Source: Baffinella frigidus
Taxonomy: Eukaryota > Cryptophyceae > Cryptomonadales > Baffinellaceae
Direction of reading: 5' to 3'
DNA: 14,305 bases
Assembly: GCA_026770585.1 (NCBI GenBank)
Contig: MU646590.1
Location: 27,899-42,203, forward strand
Each line of letters opens with the position of its first letter. The stretch's first letter is position 1. Positions 1-7,462 of the stretch are shown here, piece by piece. The translations under genes were made by a program, and so were the position numbers. The notes below the pieces were generated by a model. That model searched no databases, was not told where the DNA came from, and was given only the letters and a program-made list of their open reading frames with translations.

Positions 1-147
1 AGGGAGAGGGAGAGGGGGAGGTGGCTTGAACGATATAGTGACTCCCTTATCTCCCTTAGTTTCCTCTTAATCCTCTTAATATATTCTTTTGTGAGAAGAG
101 ACTCAGACGTTGAGTCTCTCCGCCTCCCCTTGCGCGAGGCAGGCCTC
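1..147. other. GA-rich and AT-rich left edge, no gene seen
   Basis: Opens with a short GGGAGA purine run, then an AT-rich stretch. I see no coding exon here on either strand. I specifically looked on the minus strand for the missing last exon of the Rac-type gene (GLK...FDEAI, a polybasic stretch and a C-terminal CAAX box) and did not find it. Confidence 0.5.
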
Positions 148-305
148 ATGAACCACCCGGCGCGAGATAGGCCACACCCACACACACTATTGCCTCACAC
201 ACTATCGCCACACACACTCGCCACACACACTATTGCCACACACACACACTATTGCCCCATGAAACACCTGGCACGAGGTAGGCCACACCCACACACACTA
301 TTGCC
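148..305. repeat. Tandem 48-bp repeat with CA-rich units
   Basis: Two copies of a unit of about 48 bp (148-195 and 258-305) begin catgaa[ac]cacc and end cacacacactattgcc. Between them are several shorter CACACACTATTGCC-type units, so the locus expanded by slippage and unequal exchange. Open frames across it are repeat artefacts. Confidence 0.8.
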
Positions 306-345
306 TGGGACGCAGGCTGGGGTCGACGGCGGGGTCCGAATGGCA

Positions 346-493
346 GGGATCGAGAGAGCGAGAAAGAGCGCGAGAGCGAGCGAGCGAGAGCGAGAGCGAG
401 CGAGCGAGCGAGAGAGAGAGCGCGATAAAGAGAGCGAGAGCGAGCGAGAGAGAGAGAGCGAGATAGAGAGAGAGAGCGCGAGAGAGCGAGAGG
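346..493. repeat. GA/GAGC microsatellite
   Basis: About 150 bp of imperfect (GA)n and (GAGC)n. Long open frames on both strands (Arg/Glu/Ser-rich or Ser/Leu/Arg-rich) come from the simple repeat and are not genes. Confidence 0.9.
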
Positions 494-552
494 ACGCGGC
501 GCCCTCGGGCTGCTGAGAGGCCCTACAGAGGCTGCGTGAGGGGTCCTGCAGA

Positions 553-597
553 GCCGCGGCACCCTTCACCCAGAAGTTAAACCTTGACCGGCCACCC
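553..597 (+). repeat. 45-bp arm of a distant inverted repeat
   Basis: The sequence from gccgcggcacccttcaccc onward is the reverse complement of 1094-1138 with about 2 mismatches in 45. The partner lies just beyond the donor of the last visible Rac-gene exon. The arms are about 500 bp apart and read like degenerate ACCCTTCACCC units related to the telomere-like arrays. Confidence 0.75.
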
Positions 598-738
598 GTC
601 ACTCGCGACTGCTTGCTCCAGGCAAGGAGAGCTACAGCTTGGCCGTAGCTCACCTTGCAACACGCGACAGTCGCACCTCACGGGACGGGCCCGCCTCGGT
701 GCTTGCGATTCGGTGCTGGCAACTTCGTGGCCACCTTT

Positions 739-852
739 TAGCTCTGTCTCATTCGATTTCGGCTCACCCAATTGGTGAGAGCCCGGGTTCTTTTCCGCTC
801 CAACGTTGACGGATTTGTATCACGCACCCAGCATGTCAACTCAAGTACAGCG
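739..852 (-). mobile_element. Palindromic element family A, copy A1 (reverse orientation)
   Basis: On the minus strand this reads gttgacatgctgggt, then ccgtcaacgttggagcgg, then a palindrome around ctcaccaattgggtgag, and ends gacagagcta. The same ordered blocks recur at 6610-6753, 10238-10374, 13403-13545 and 13936-14073 on the plus strand. The right end (here the low-coordinate side) keeps the TAGCTCTG-type terminus; the other end is diverged. It has no coding capacity. It lies downstream of the last recognisable Rac exon. Confidence 0.75.
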
Positions 853-1093
853 AGGCACCATAGGGTCGTGAATAGCGAACAGTGTGTAGGCTGGGATCAA
901 TACTGTATAAGCCGGGGGCATAGTGTATAGGAAAGAGCAAAAGTGTCTTTATGGGTTAGGGTGAATGCTGATGTTACCTCATAGAAAGCGCTCCCGACGA
1001 TAGCAACCCTCGGGATGGAGAGAGAGCCCTTCAGGGCGAGGTGTCAAGTTGTGTGTGGTGAACTTGTGGGTTGCGGAGGACCTTGTGGGTGAA

Positions 1094-1138
1094 GGGTGAC
1101 CGGTCAAGGTTCAACTTCTGGGTGAAGGGTGCCGCGGC
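1094..1138 (-). repeat. 45-bp partner arm of the inverted repeat at 553-597
   Basis: Reverse complement of 553-597. It lies 24 bp beyond the 3' edge of Rac exon 6. On the minus strand the motif TCACCCAGAAG, which is also the end of exon 6, is echoed here. Confidence 0.75.
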
Positions 1139-1161
1139 GAGGTTCTGGGTTGGGGGGGGAC

Positions 1162-4100
1162 CTTCTGGGTGAGGGCTGAGCATTCGAGGTACTTGACCGC
1201 CCCGATCTTCTTCGCCATCGCCCGCCCGTCCTCCTGCCACGTCCGGGGGTGAGTGTTTGGGGTTCAGGGGAGGGTTTGGGGTTCAGGGCTTAGGGTTTAG
1301 GGTGTGGGATGTGAGGTGTGAGGTATGAGGTGTGGGGTGTGGATTTTACAGGGTTTGGTTTTTTTAGGGCTTGAAATTTACGGGGTTTGGGGTTTGGGGT
1401 TTGGGGTTTGTGGTTGGGTGTGTGGGGTTTAGGTTTTAGGGTTCAGTTTTTTTTGTTTGTTTAGAGTTTGGGGTTTGGGGTGTGGGGTTTGGGGTTGGGG
1501 TTGGGGTTTGAGGTTGGGGGTTTGGGGTTGAGGGTTGAGGGAGCAGGGTTTCGGGTTTGAGGTTCAGCGGTTAAAGTTCAGGGTTCAGAGTTTGGCGTTT
1601 ATTGTTTAGGGTTTGGAGTTTGGGGTTTGGGGTTTGGGGTTTGGGGTTTGGGGTTTTGGGTTTGGGATGTTGGGTTGAGGGTTTATAGTCGAGGGTTTAG
1701 GGCTCAGTGTTTATGGTTTATGGTTTAGGGTTTAGGGTTTAGGGGTTGGGGTTTAGGGTTAAGGGTTCAGTGTTGAGGGTTTGGGTTGTAGCGTTTAGGG
1801 TTCGGAGTTTCGGTTCAGGGTTTCGGGTTTCGGGTTTCGGGTTTCGGGTTTCGGGTTTCGGGTTTCGGGTTTCGGGTTTCGGGTTTCGGGTTTCGGGTTT
1901 CGGGTTCAGGGTTTAGGGGCCACCGTGGAGACAGGCTCCATCCGGTCCTCCTTCAGCTTCGCGATTACCTGAGAGAGGGGAAACCGTTTAGGGTTGCGCA
2001 CCATTCACACAGAGGGCTTCGCAGACCGGTCCATATATTTATCGATGGCCACTCGACCCACAAGATTTAAGCTAAGTCAACTTTCCCCTGATTTCGTTTA
2101 GATGGACCCTGCCACCATGGCAGGCATTTGACTTAAGGCGCCAGCTTTCACGGGGAGTTGACTTAGGCGAAATGTTGTGGCTCCGAGTGCACCTGCCCCG
2201 CCGCGTTCTCTCCAACGCCCGTTCGAGGCAAGCCACTTTCCTCAACTTGTATACCCCACAGCGGGCAACGAAGGGATCTTCGGTCGGATTTCGCCCGACT
2301 TTCCGTTACCTTGTCCGCAGGAACCCCCCTGTGTCCCTACGGAATTGCCGACCGTAGCGTCTATGCATTATCCGATTTCGGGCTATCAAAAAAATCCCCT
2401 GGTACTCGCTACAACATCTCTACACACAGGTACAGATGGTGTCATGCGCATTCCGGCTAGAAACTGCAGCTGCAGCACTCAAAACACAAACGAAAAAGGG
2501 TTGAGCCCTGGATCCCGTTCTCAAGTCATCAAATTAATTCCTGGTACAAAATTTTCAACCCCAATACCCTAAAACACAGCAAACGCACTTTTTAAAGACA
2601 AAGTTTTGTGATTGTAGAGCGACTGTGGTAAATGTTGGCCGCTTTTCGGGTTCCCGGTTTGCCGGTTTGCCGGTTTTACAAGTCCGATCAGGGTTTTAAA
2701 GCCGATTTCATTTGAACCAAAAGTAGACTAAAACCCTTTCAAAACGCACCGTTTCGAGAATTCTGGTTCAAATGAAATCGGCTTTAAAACCCTGACGGGA
2801 CTTGTAAAACCGGCAAACCGGCAAACCGGGAATCCGAAAAGCGGCCAACATTTACCACAGTCGCTCTACCAGAAATGAAGTTGGAAAGGTGACCAGGGCT
2901 AAACCCCTCTCTAAAACCCGCCGCTCTTTGCACATTCCACGATCTACTCGCGGCGAGTATTTCTGATACATACGCGCCGGCAACGAAATTTACTCCATAA
3001 ATGGATCTTACTAGTGATTACAAAAACATTTGTGTAGTAAAATTCGTTGCCGGTGCGTATTTATCATAAAAACTCGTCCGGATTTGCTACATAAATGGAT
3101 CTTACTAGTAATTATAAAAGCATTTGTGTAGTAAAATTCGTTGCCGGTGCGTATTTATCACAAATACTCGTCCGGATGATATCCCCATCACCGTCCTACA
3201 AATCGAATCAGACATATCAATCCTTCGGCGGCGCAGCTTCGGGTTTAAGGTTTAGGGTTCAGGGTTCAGGGTTCAGGGTTCAGGGTTCAGGGTTTAGGGT
3301 TTAGGATTGAGGGTTTAAGGAGTGTTTATGTTTCAGTGTTTCAGGTTTCGGGTTTCGGGCTTAGGGTCTAGGGTCTAGGGTGTAGTGCTGAAGGTCTCGG
3401 GTTTGGCTGGTACCCGGGGCTCGTTTCGGAGGTCGAGCTTGGTGCCGACAAGGATCATCGGGACGTTGGGCGCATGGTGTTTCAGCTCCTGGAACCACTT
3501 GGAGTACACGTTCTCCAGAGACGTTGGCGCGACCAGCGAGAACGTTACCAGGAACACGTCCGTCTGCACCCCACGCCAGGCCATTAGTGAGAATTTCTGA
3601 ACGCAACGTTTCATTTCGTGGTACTGAATGAGTGTGCGTTCCCCGAGGAATCGCAACTCCTCGTCCTACCAGGAACACGTCCGGCTGCCACCAGCGAAAA
3701 CGTTGCCAGCAACACGTCCCTTGAGGATGCTACACTTGATAATTCTGTTTTGATGCATCAAATCAGTCCGTCTGCACCACAGGTTGCCTGCCGTCTGCCA
3801 CCAGAGATTATCTCAGAAAAGGACTTTTAGAAGTCCTTTTCCTAAAGTCAACTCCCCTACAAATCCCTCAACTTATGCGTAGAGTAAAGAATAAGTTGAC
3901 GGATTTGTGGGGGAGTTGACTTAGGAAAAGGACTTCTAAAAGTCCTTTTCTGAGATAAGAGAGAGAGGTGAGCTGCCGTGTCAGGAAACCGCGCGACAAT
4001 ACTGCACCACAGGCTGCCTCCCGTGTCAGGAAAGCGCGGTGCACGGCATCCACCCCTGCGCGAGGTCATCCTTGCGAACCTCGAAAGCACTGCTCAAAAC

Positions 4101-5275
4101 ATGTATCCCTTCGCGAGGAAAACGTTGTGTACGTGTGAGACAGAATGGAACCCAACGCAACCCGCATGTGCCTTCTCGCTCGCTTACACCGCCTGGGAGA
4201 GTGATCCACTCTCAACCAGCTCCTGTTCCTGCTCCACTCCTCTCATCTTCACCTAAACCACCCAACCCACGGGCAGCATTGCTCGCACACCCTCTCTGCT
4301 GCGCCAGGCAAAACATTCGCCCACTTCCGAGGGGCAAACAAGCACCGAGGACGATGTTAATAGGGTAATGGACTGAAAACCGGGTAGTTAGGCCCACGGT
4401 ATTGCCTACGGTAGGCCGTAGGGGCCTATTGGGGCTCCTACGAAAAACCAAATCCTAGGGGCCCTACGGCCTACCGTAGGCCTAACTACCCGGTTTTCAG
4501 TCCGTTCTCCTATGAATGTTTCGACTGGATATCACACCTGGGGGTAGGAGAGAGGTCGCAGGCGGTCGTAGTCTTCCTGCCCTGTTCACGCAGCACAATC
4601 CACTCAGCGCTGGCAACACTTTTCTCGCACCTTGCTCACCACAACTCTCGCCAGATAATCTTGTGGGTGGCGTGTTCTGCATCCGTGCAGAGAGTTCCAA
4701 GCTGCCCCCACCCCCCGAAACCGCAAACTCAAACCACAGGTCGACAGAGGGAACCCAGTGCGGGGGTTCGAAGGGATGCCTCGCAACACCCCTTCATTTT
4801 TTTTGCCCCACGGGAAGAAATTCCGAGCAGGCAGAGGAGAGGGGGTTGGAGGCGAACCTGCCGTATCCCAAAGGCCGAGATTTACAGGCTTGTCATCCAC
4901 CATGACGTTGGCGCTGTAGTTGTCAAACACTGTTGGAATGTAGTCCCCCGGGAACGAGTTGGTCGTGTCTGCCCACACACCATCATGTCTCCCAGGGTCA
5001 GAAGAGGAAGCCATCACACTCCGAGGCCCCAGAAGAGAAAGCCATCACACTCCGAGGCCCCGCCGAGGCTCGGCGCCAGGCAAGAGAGCCTCACAACCTG
5101 AATGTCCGCCCTGCAAAGACCCTCGCAGCTCCATGCACCTGTGGACCTGCCAGCTGCCTCCAAATGCGGGCAAGCGCAGAGGTCGGGCGAGGCGGGGAAG
5201 GCACTCACAAGAGATCAGCATGCACGTCTTGCCGACGGCACCATCGCCCACCACAACGCACTTGACCGACTGCAT
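1162..5275 (-). CDS. Rho/Rac-family small GTPase, six exons seen, last exon missing from the window
   Basis: This encodes a Rho-family GTPase, a GTP/GDP switch controlling actin and membrane dynamics. On the minus strand the exons are 5275-5209, 4968-4858, 4581-4538, 3563-3414, 1968-1924 and 1233-1162. All five introns are GT-AG (240, 276, 974, 1445 and 690 nt) and reading phase is kept throughout. The 163 encoded residues align without a gap to Rac residues 1-163. Visible motifs are the N-terminus [17 protein letters not shown] with the P-loop (residues 10-17), switch [10 protein letters not shown] with Thr35, switch [19 protein letters not shown] with Gly60 and Gln61, TKLD (115-118), the Rho insert helix across the exon 4/5 junction, and CSAL (157-160). 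All key nucleotide-binding residues are intact. Exon 3 is a 44-nt microexon. The start is fixed by family alignment. The final ~29 residues (last helix, polybasic region, CAAX prenylation motif) should follow the donor at 1161/1160, but I find no such exon down to position 1. Introns carry elements I, C1, D1, K1 and B1 plus telomere-like arrays. Recognition as Rac-like is firm; orthology within Rho families is inferred. Confidence 0.93.
1255..1917. repeat. Degenerate telomere-like array inside Rac intron 5
   Basis: About 660 bp of GGGTTTAGGG, GGGGTTT, GGGTTCA and related variants on the plus strand (C-rich on the minus, transcribed strand) fill almost all of intron 5 (1234-1923). It contains a homogeneous run of roughly twelve GGGTTTC units near 1818-1906, a recent expansion of one variant. 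It is interstitial and degenerate, not a chromosome end, because coding exons lie on both sides. Confidence 0.9.
2072..2168. mobile_element. Foldback element I in Rac intron 4
   Basis: Left arm ctaagtcaactttcccc pairs with right arm ggggagttgacttagg. Inside lies tttagatggacc, followed by a small palindrome cctgccaccatggcagg. The arm sequence TAAGTCAACTCCCC is the same as an inner block of the K elements (3808-3958 and 11342-11489). Non-coding; about 100 bp upstream of exon 5 on the minus strand. Ends not precisely defined. Confidence 0.65.
2171..2612. other. Unassigned intronic stretch of Rac intron 4
   Basis: About 440 bp between two foldback elements. A 131-codon open frame on the plus strand (2177-2572) has no recognisable motif, lies antisense within an intron and has ordinary base composition, so I do not call it a gene. 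The phrase cctggtacaaaa near 2540 resembles part of foldback C2 (around 12531), so this may be a decayed insertion. Confidence 0.45.
2615..2868. mobile_element. Large foldback element C1 (254 bp), TA-flanked
   Basis: Arms of about 95-100 bp begin tagagcgactgtggtaaatg and end catttaccacagtcgctcta. They pair almost perfectly, including the repeated gccggtttgccggttt block and the inner block gccgatttcatttgaacca; the loop is about 45 bp around 2715-2755. Terminal inverted repeat GAGCG with flanking TA fits a TA-target insertion. C2 (12419-12594) has the same ends and the same TA flanks. No coding capacity. Lies in Rac intron 4. Confidence 0.85.
2945..3179. mobile_element. Foldback element D1 with internal tandem duplication
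   Basis: The left arm (cgagtatttctgata, then ggcaacgaaatttact) pairs with the right arm (gtagtaaaattcgttgcc, then tatttatcacaaatactcg). The right ~89-bp half is duplicated in tandem: 2995-3083 and 3089-3177, nearly identical, each starting cataaatggatcttactag. The core GGCAACGAAATTTACT is shared with D2 (9652-9791) and D3 (13561-13701), but the outer arms are not. Flanks GATC/TATC would be a 4-bp target duplication with one mismatch. Lies in Rac intron 4. Confidence 0.8.
3238..3385. repeat. Telomere-like array next to the Rac exon 4 donor
   Basis: GGGTTTAGGG, five GGGTTCA units, GGGTTTCGGG and GGGTCTAGGGTCTAGGG variants on the plus strand. On the minus (sense) strand it begins about 28 nt after the exon 4 donor (GTACCA at 3413). 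Again C-rich on the sense strand. Confidence 0.9.
3655..3720. repeat. Fragmentary echoes of the Rac exon 4 5' edge inside intron 3
   Basis: taccaggaacacgtccg (about 3667-3683) repeats 3546-3562 of exon 4, and ccagcgaaaacgttgccag (about 3692-3710) repeats 3531-3549 with few changes. The exon 4 boundary phrase cagtccgtctgcacc is echoed again near 3765-3779. These are partial duplications of the exon/intron junction, not a second complete exon. Confidence 0.7.
3772..3795. repeat. Direct repeat flanking element K1 (partner 4002-4025)
   Basis: tctgcaccacaggttgcctg recurs as actgcaccacaggctgcctc at 4002-4021 and continues for several bases. It lies on both sides of the K1 insertion inside Rac intron 3. 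The spacing (230 bp) is too far from the K1 ends for this to be its target duplication, so it reflects an older local duplication. Confidence 0.65.
3808..3958. mobile_element. MITE-like foldback element K1, target duplication GAGA
   Basis: The element starts TTATCTCAGAAAAGG and ends CCTTTTCTGAGATAA. Arms of about 69 bp are near-perfect complements, with a loop around gcgtagagtaaag. It is flanked exactly by GAGA (3804-3807 and 3959-3962), a 4-bp target site duplication. Same family as K2 (11342-11489), with an identical terminal motif and a similar apex. Inserted in intron 3 of the Rac gene. No open reading frame of its own. Confidence 0.9.
4358..4515. mobile_element. MITE-like foldback element B1, target duplication ATGT
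   Basis: The element starts TAATAGGGTAATGGACTG and ends CAGTCCGTTCTCCTATGA. The inner arms pair through gggtagttaggc...acggta and its complement. Flanked exactly by ATGT (4354-4357 and 4516-4519). It sits in Rac intron 3 only about 18 nt inside the donor of the 44-nt microexon, so it may influence splicing. Related copies are B2, B3 and B4. Confidence 0.88.
5000..5061. repeat. Two 31-bp tandem repeats in Rac intron 1
   Basis: agaagaggaagccatcacac and the following 11 bases are repeated immediately with one change. A local duplication within the 240-nt intron 1 (4969-5208). Confidence 0.9.
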
Positions 5276-6003
5276 CTTGCAAGCACCTGTGCGTCCCGGG
5301 GCAACGACGGTCAACTCCGGCAGAAAGGACTTTCCCCCCGACCGCAACAGCCAAAGGCCATTGAGTTTGTTCGATTCGCGGCGGGCGGCCGTGTCCCTCG
5401 GCGGGCTCCCCCATGTGTCCCCAAAGCGCCGCCCACAACCCTACCAACTGATAACGACGCTCGCCACGCCCCCAAAACGCCCACTGCCCCACCCTGACCC
5501 CGCTGCGGGCGCCTGTTCCTCTTTTGTCAAGGCAGTGAGCGCATATGGGCCAGGACCCCTGATGCGTGACGAAGCGGCGCCGAGCGCCTGGCAAAAGATC
5601 ACACGCCCCTCGAAGGCGGACGGGAGAGGGTGAGAGAGCGCTGAAAGGGTGGGTTCCTGGGTCTGGGGTGAGGAGAAACCTCGTCGCGACCGCCCAAAGC
5701 AGATAGGAGCCTGGTTGAGTCAACTTCTTTTTAGCGGTGAGCCCGCCTCCGGGAAAACCCTCAAAATTTTCAATATATTTTTGAAATTGAGTTTGGGCCG
5801 GGGGGGTCCTCCCAGTTGCTTCCCTCCTTCGCTCGTCTTCAACCGAGGGAGAGTCGCTAACTTGCGGGCATGGCATGGGTCCTCGCCGCACTTCTGCCGC
5901 CGCGATGGATATGAGATCGGCCACAGCCTCTTGAGCCAGGAGGCGATCCGGTTCTCAAACCGGGCGATTAGACCGCTCTGGGCCGCGGGCTGCTCATCTC
6001 GAG
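5276..6003. promoter_or_regulatory. Divergent upstream region between the Rac gene and the plus-strand gene
   Basis: About 730 bp separate the Rac start codon (minus strand, 5275) from the putative gene start at 6004. It should hold both promoters and 5' UTRs, but I cannot place a start site. An AT-rich imperfect palindrome (ctcaaaattttcaa / tttgaaattgag, about 5759-5791) with caatatattttt inside is the only AT-rich spot, a possible but unproven TATA-type element. Long open frames here lack recognisable domains. Confidence 0.4.
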
Positions 6004-6033
6004 ATGAAGCGGCTTTCCAGGAAAAAGAACGCT
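5965..6033 (+). repeat. Duplicated segment, unoccupied counterpart of the E1 insertion site
   Basis: cgattagaccgctctgggcc and about 45 more bases match 7338-7395 with gaps. Here GATT (5966-5969) is single; at the other copy GATT is duplicated around element E1. This copy spans the start of the putative gene at 6004. Confidence 0.75.
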
Positions 6034-6607
6034 GCTGAGGAGGATGACGATCCCGGCAGCCCAGCCAAGGGCAGGTCGCTGTCTGGACCGTTTGCGGGCC
6101 TTCCCAAGATGGACTTTGCAAACGGGCTCAAGGCCCTCAAGTCCTTGCGTTTGTCGAACCCGTTTGCGAACAAGGGCGAGGCGGAGGAGGAAGAGCGCGA
6201 GGACTGGGAGGACTGGGACTGGCAGGAGTTCAAGCAGGGCTGCACGATCCGCGACGCTCCCGCCGCCGCTGCGGGTGGGGGTGGGGGTGGGGACGGGGGC
6301 AGGCGGTCGCCCAAGGAGAACAAGTCGTCGGCTGTGAAGAACAGCCCGCCCAAGAAAAAGACAGGGTCTGCCCCCCCCCAGCAGCACCCCCGCGTCTGTG
6401 CGCTGCTCCATGGGGAGATCGTGGTGCAGCGCGTACTCTGCCTGCACTGAGCGACCTCAGGAGCTGAGAGCGTGGTCTGTGCGGGGGTGCAGGCCACCGC
6501 TGTCGCCGGGTTCGCCGGGGGGGGGCAAGATGAAGGCGATGTCCGCACACCCGGATGACAAGGACGTGTCCTTCGAGGAACTGATGGAGCAGTATCGCCA
6601 GTACGAG
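6004..6607 (+). CDS. Putative charged low-complexity protein, two exons, family not recognised
   Basis: Proposed exons are 6004-6365 and 6493-6607, joined by a 127-nt GT-AG intron (GGGTCTGC ... GTGCAG) in phase 2. The first exon has strong GC3 codon bias and reads as a Lys/Arg-rich N-terminus (MKRLSRKKN), an acidic linker, a helix-like stretch (FANGLKALKSLRLSNPFANKG), then EEEEREDWEDWDWQEFKQG, poly-Ala/Gly and KKK clusters. The second contains HPDDKDVSFEELMEQYRQYE and ends at GAG/GT, immediately before element A2. No domain is recognised. The frame is open for about 70 nt upstream of the ATG, so 6004 may not be the true start. The exact intron ends are my inference; a read-through frame to 6450 ends in less convincing sequence. 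Where the gene continues after A2 is uncertain. Confidence 0.5.
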
Positions 6608-6609
6608 GT

Positions 6610-6753
6610 CTCGCTCTGCCTCATCAGGGTTCACCGACGATTCTCAAGTTGGCAGCATATGCTGGGTGTGCGGTGCAAATTCGTCGAATGTGGAGCGGGA
6701 AAGAGCCCGGGGTCACCAATTTGGTGATCCCGAATAGACTGAGACACAGCTAG
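6610..6753 (+). mobile_element. Palindromic element A2 with GAGGT flanks, directly at a splice donor
   Basis: The element starts CTCGCTCTGCCTCA and ends TGAGACACAGCTAG, an inverted repeat of the CTMGCTCTGCCTCA type. It is flanked exactly by GAGGT (6605-6609 and 6754-6758). Inside are the family A blocks: ttcaccgacgattctcaagttg, a gagcccggg block and a palindrome tcaccaatttggtga. The GAG/GT of the left flank is also the predicted donor of the preceding exon, and the right GAG/GT copy could serve as acceptor. No coding capacity. Confidence 0.75.
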
Positions 6754-6758
6754 GAGGT

Positions 6759-6970
6759 TTCTCCCTCCGCCATGTTGCGTCCGTCATTTTTCTGCGCTAG
6801 CTTCAGTTTTGTACCGGGGTGGTTGAACCCTACCGTACCCTTGTCGGGTTCATCCCATAGGCAGAACAGCAATCGATTTATCAGTCGTTCAGGATACGGT
6901 ATGGCTACGGCATGCAGGGCGTAGGTCTCCTAGGCGAAACAGGCGAGCGTCTCCGGACACACGAGGAAAG
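6759..6970. other. Intergenic or intronic stretch, no gene assigned
   Basis: In the frame that would follow splicing out of A2 this stays open for about 55 codons to a TAG near 6922. Codon usage is no longer GC3-rich, so I do not call it an exon. No other feature seen. Confidence 0.4.
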
Positions 6971-7162
6971 TACAGTCCACCTACCCTGACACAGGCTACC
7001 GTAACACATACTTACCCTCCACACATACTCCTTCGGCCAGCCCCCGATTTCCCCCTGCAAGGAAGTATGCCTGAAGGGTGGACACCATAACGCATACCTA
7101 CCCTCCACACATACTCAATCAGTCCGGCCCCGACGGGTATGTGTTAGGGTATGTGGACTGTA
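6971..7162. mobile_element. TIR element F1, TA-flanked
   Basis: Starts TACAGTCCACCTACCCTGAC and ends gtgttagggtatgtggactgta. The terminal inverted repeat is CAGTCCAC.TACCCTRACACA, flanked by TA on both sides. Inside are two copies of cataCCTACCCTCCACACATACTC-like blocks. F2 (10040-10230) is nearly identical for about 170 bp. Non-coding, probably a non-autonomous DNA transposon using TA targets. Confidence 0.85.
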
Positions 7163-7194
7163 GCTTCGCGCGTGCGTTCCTCGCCGGGGCGATT

Positions 7195-7338
7195 TCATCT
7201 CGAAAGATAATTCAATCAGATCCTTTTCAATAGGAGGATGCATAGGAGAAATTAGTTAGGGCACAGTAGATTTAGTTAGGCCTCCTAATTCAATGACACC
7301 GCTAATTAGGGAACTGATTCAGTTATCTTTCGAGATGC
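7195..7338. mobile_element. MITE-like element E1 (144 bp), target duplication GATT
   Basis: The element starts TCATCTCGAAAGATAA and ends TTATCTTTCGAGATGC, where the last base should be A by symmetry. Flanked by GATT (7191-7194 and 7339-7342). E2 (10602-10745) has the same length and the same terminal repeat, in inverted orientation. The paralogous segment at 5965-6033 carries a single GATT and no element, so it represents the empty site. Confidence 0.9.
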
Positions 7339-7462
7339 GATTAGACCGCTCTGGGCCGCGGCCTGCTCGTCCAGATCAGCTTTTCCAAGACAAATGACGC
7401 GCCCGTCGAAGATCACGATCCTGGGGCTTTTTCTCTCTTCTTTATTTCTCTCAAGCCTAGAG

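Noticed and set aside
148-305. CRISPR-like array
   Set aside because: Units are CA-rich simple repeats of irregular length without unique spacers, in a eukaryotic context.
230-653. Ser/Arg/Leu-rich and Arg/Glu/Ser-rich open frames
   Set aside because: Translations of a GA/GAGC microsatellite on both strands.
2177-2572. 131-codon plus-strand open frame
   Set aside because: Lies antisense inside Rac intron 4, has no motif, and is flanked by foldback elements.
5205-5924. 239-codon minus-strand open frame
   Set aside because: It runs through the Rac exon 1 region in a wrong frame; the true exon uses the frame starting at 5275, confirmed by family alignment.
5936-5955. Plus-strand SQEAIRF as the missing Rac C-terminal exon (DEAIR)
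   Set aside because: Wrong strand relative to the other exons and no following basic or CAAX sequence; chance similarity.
6759-6922. Downstream exon after A2 (about 55 open codons)
   Set aside because: Open in the right frame but codon use is not exon-like; left as a possibility only.
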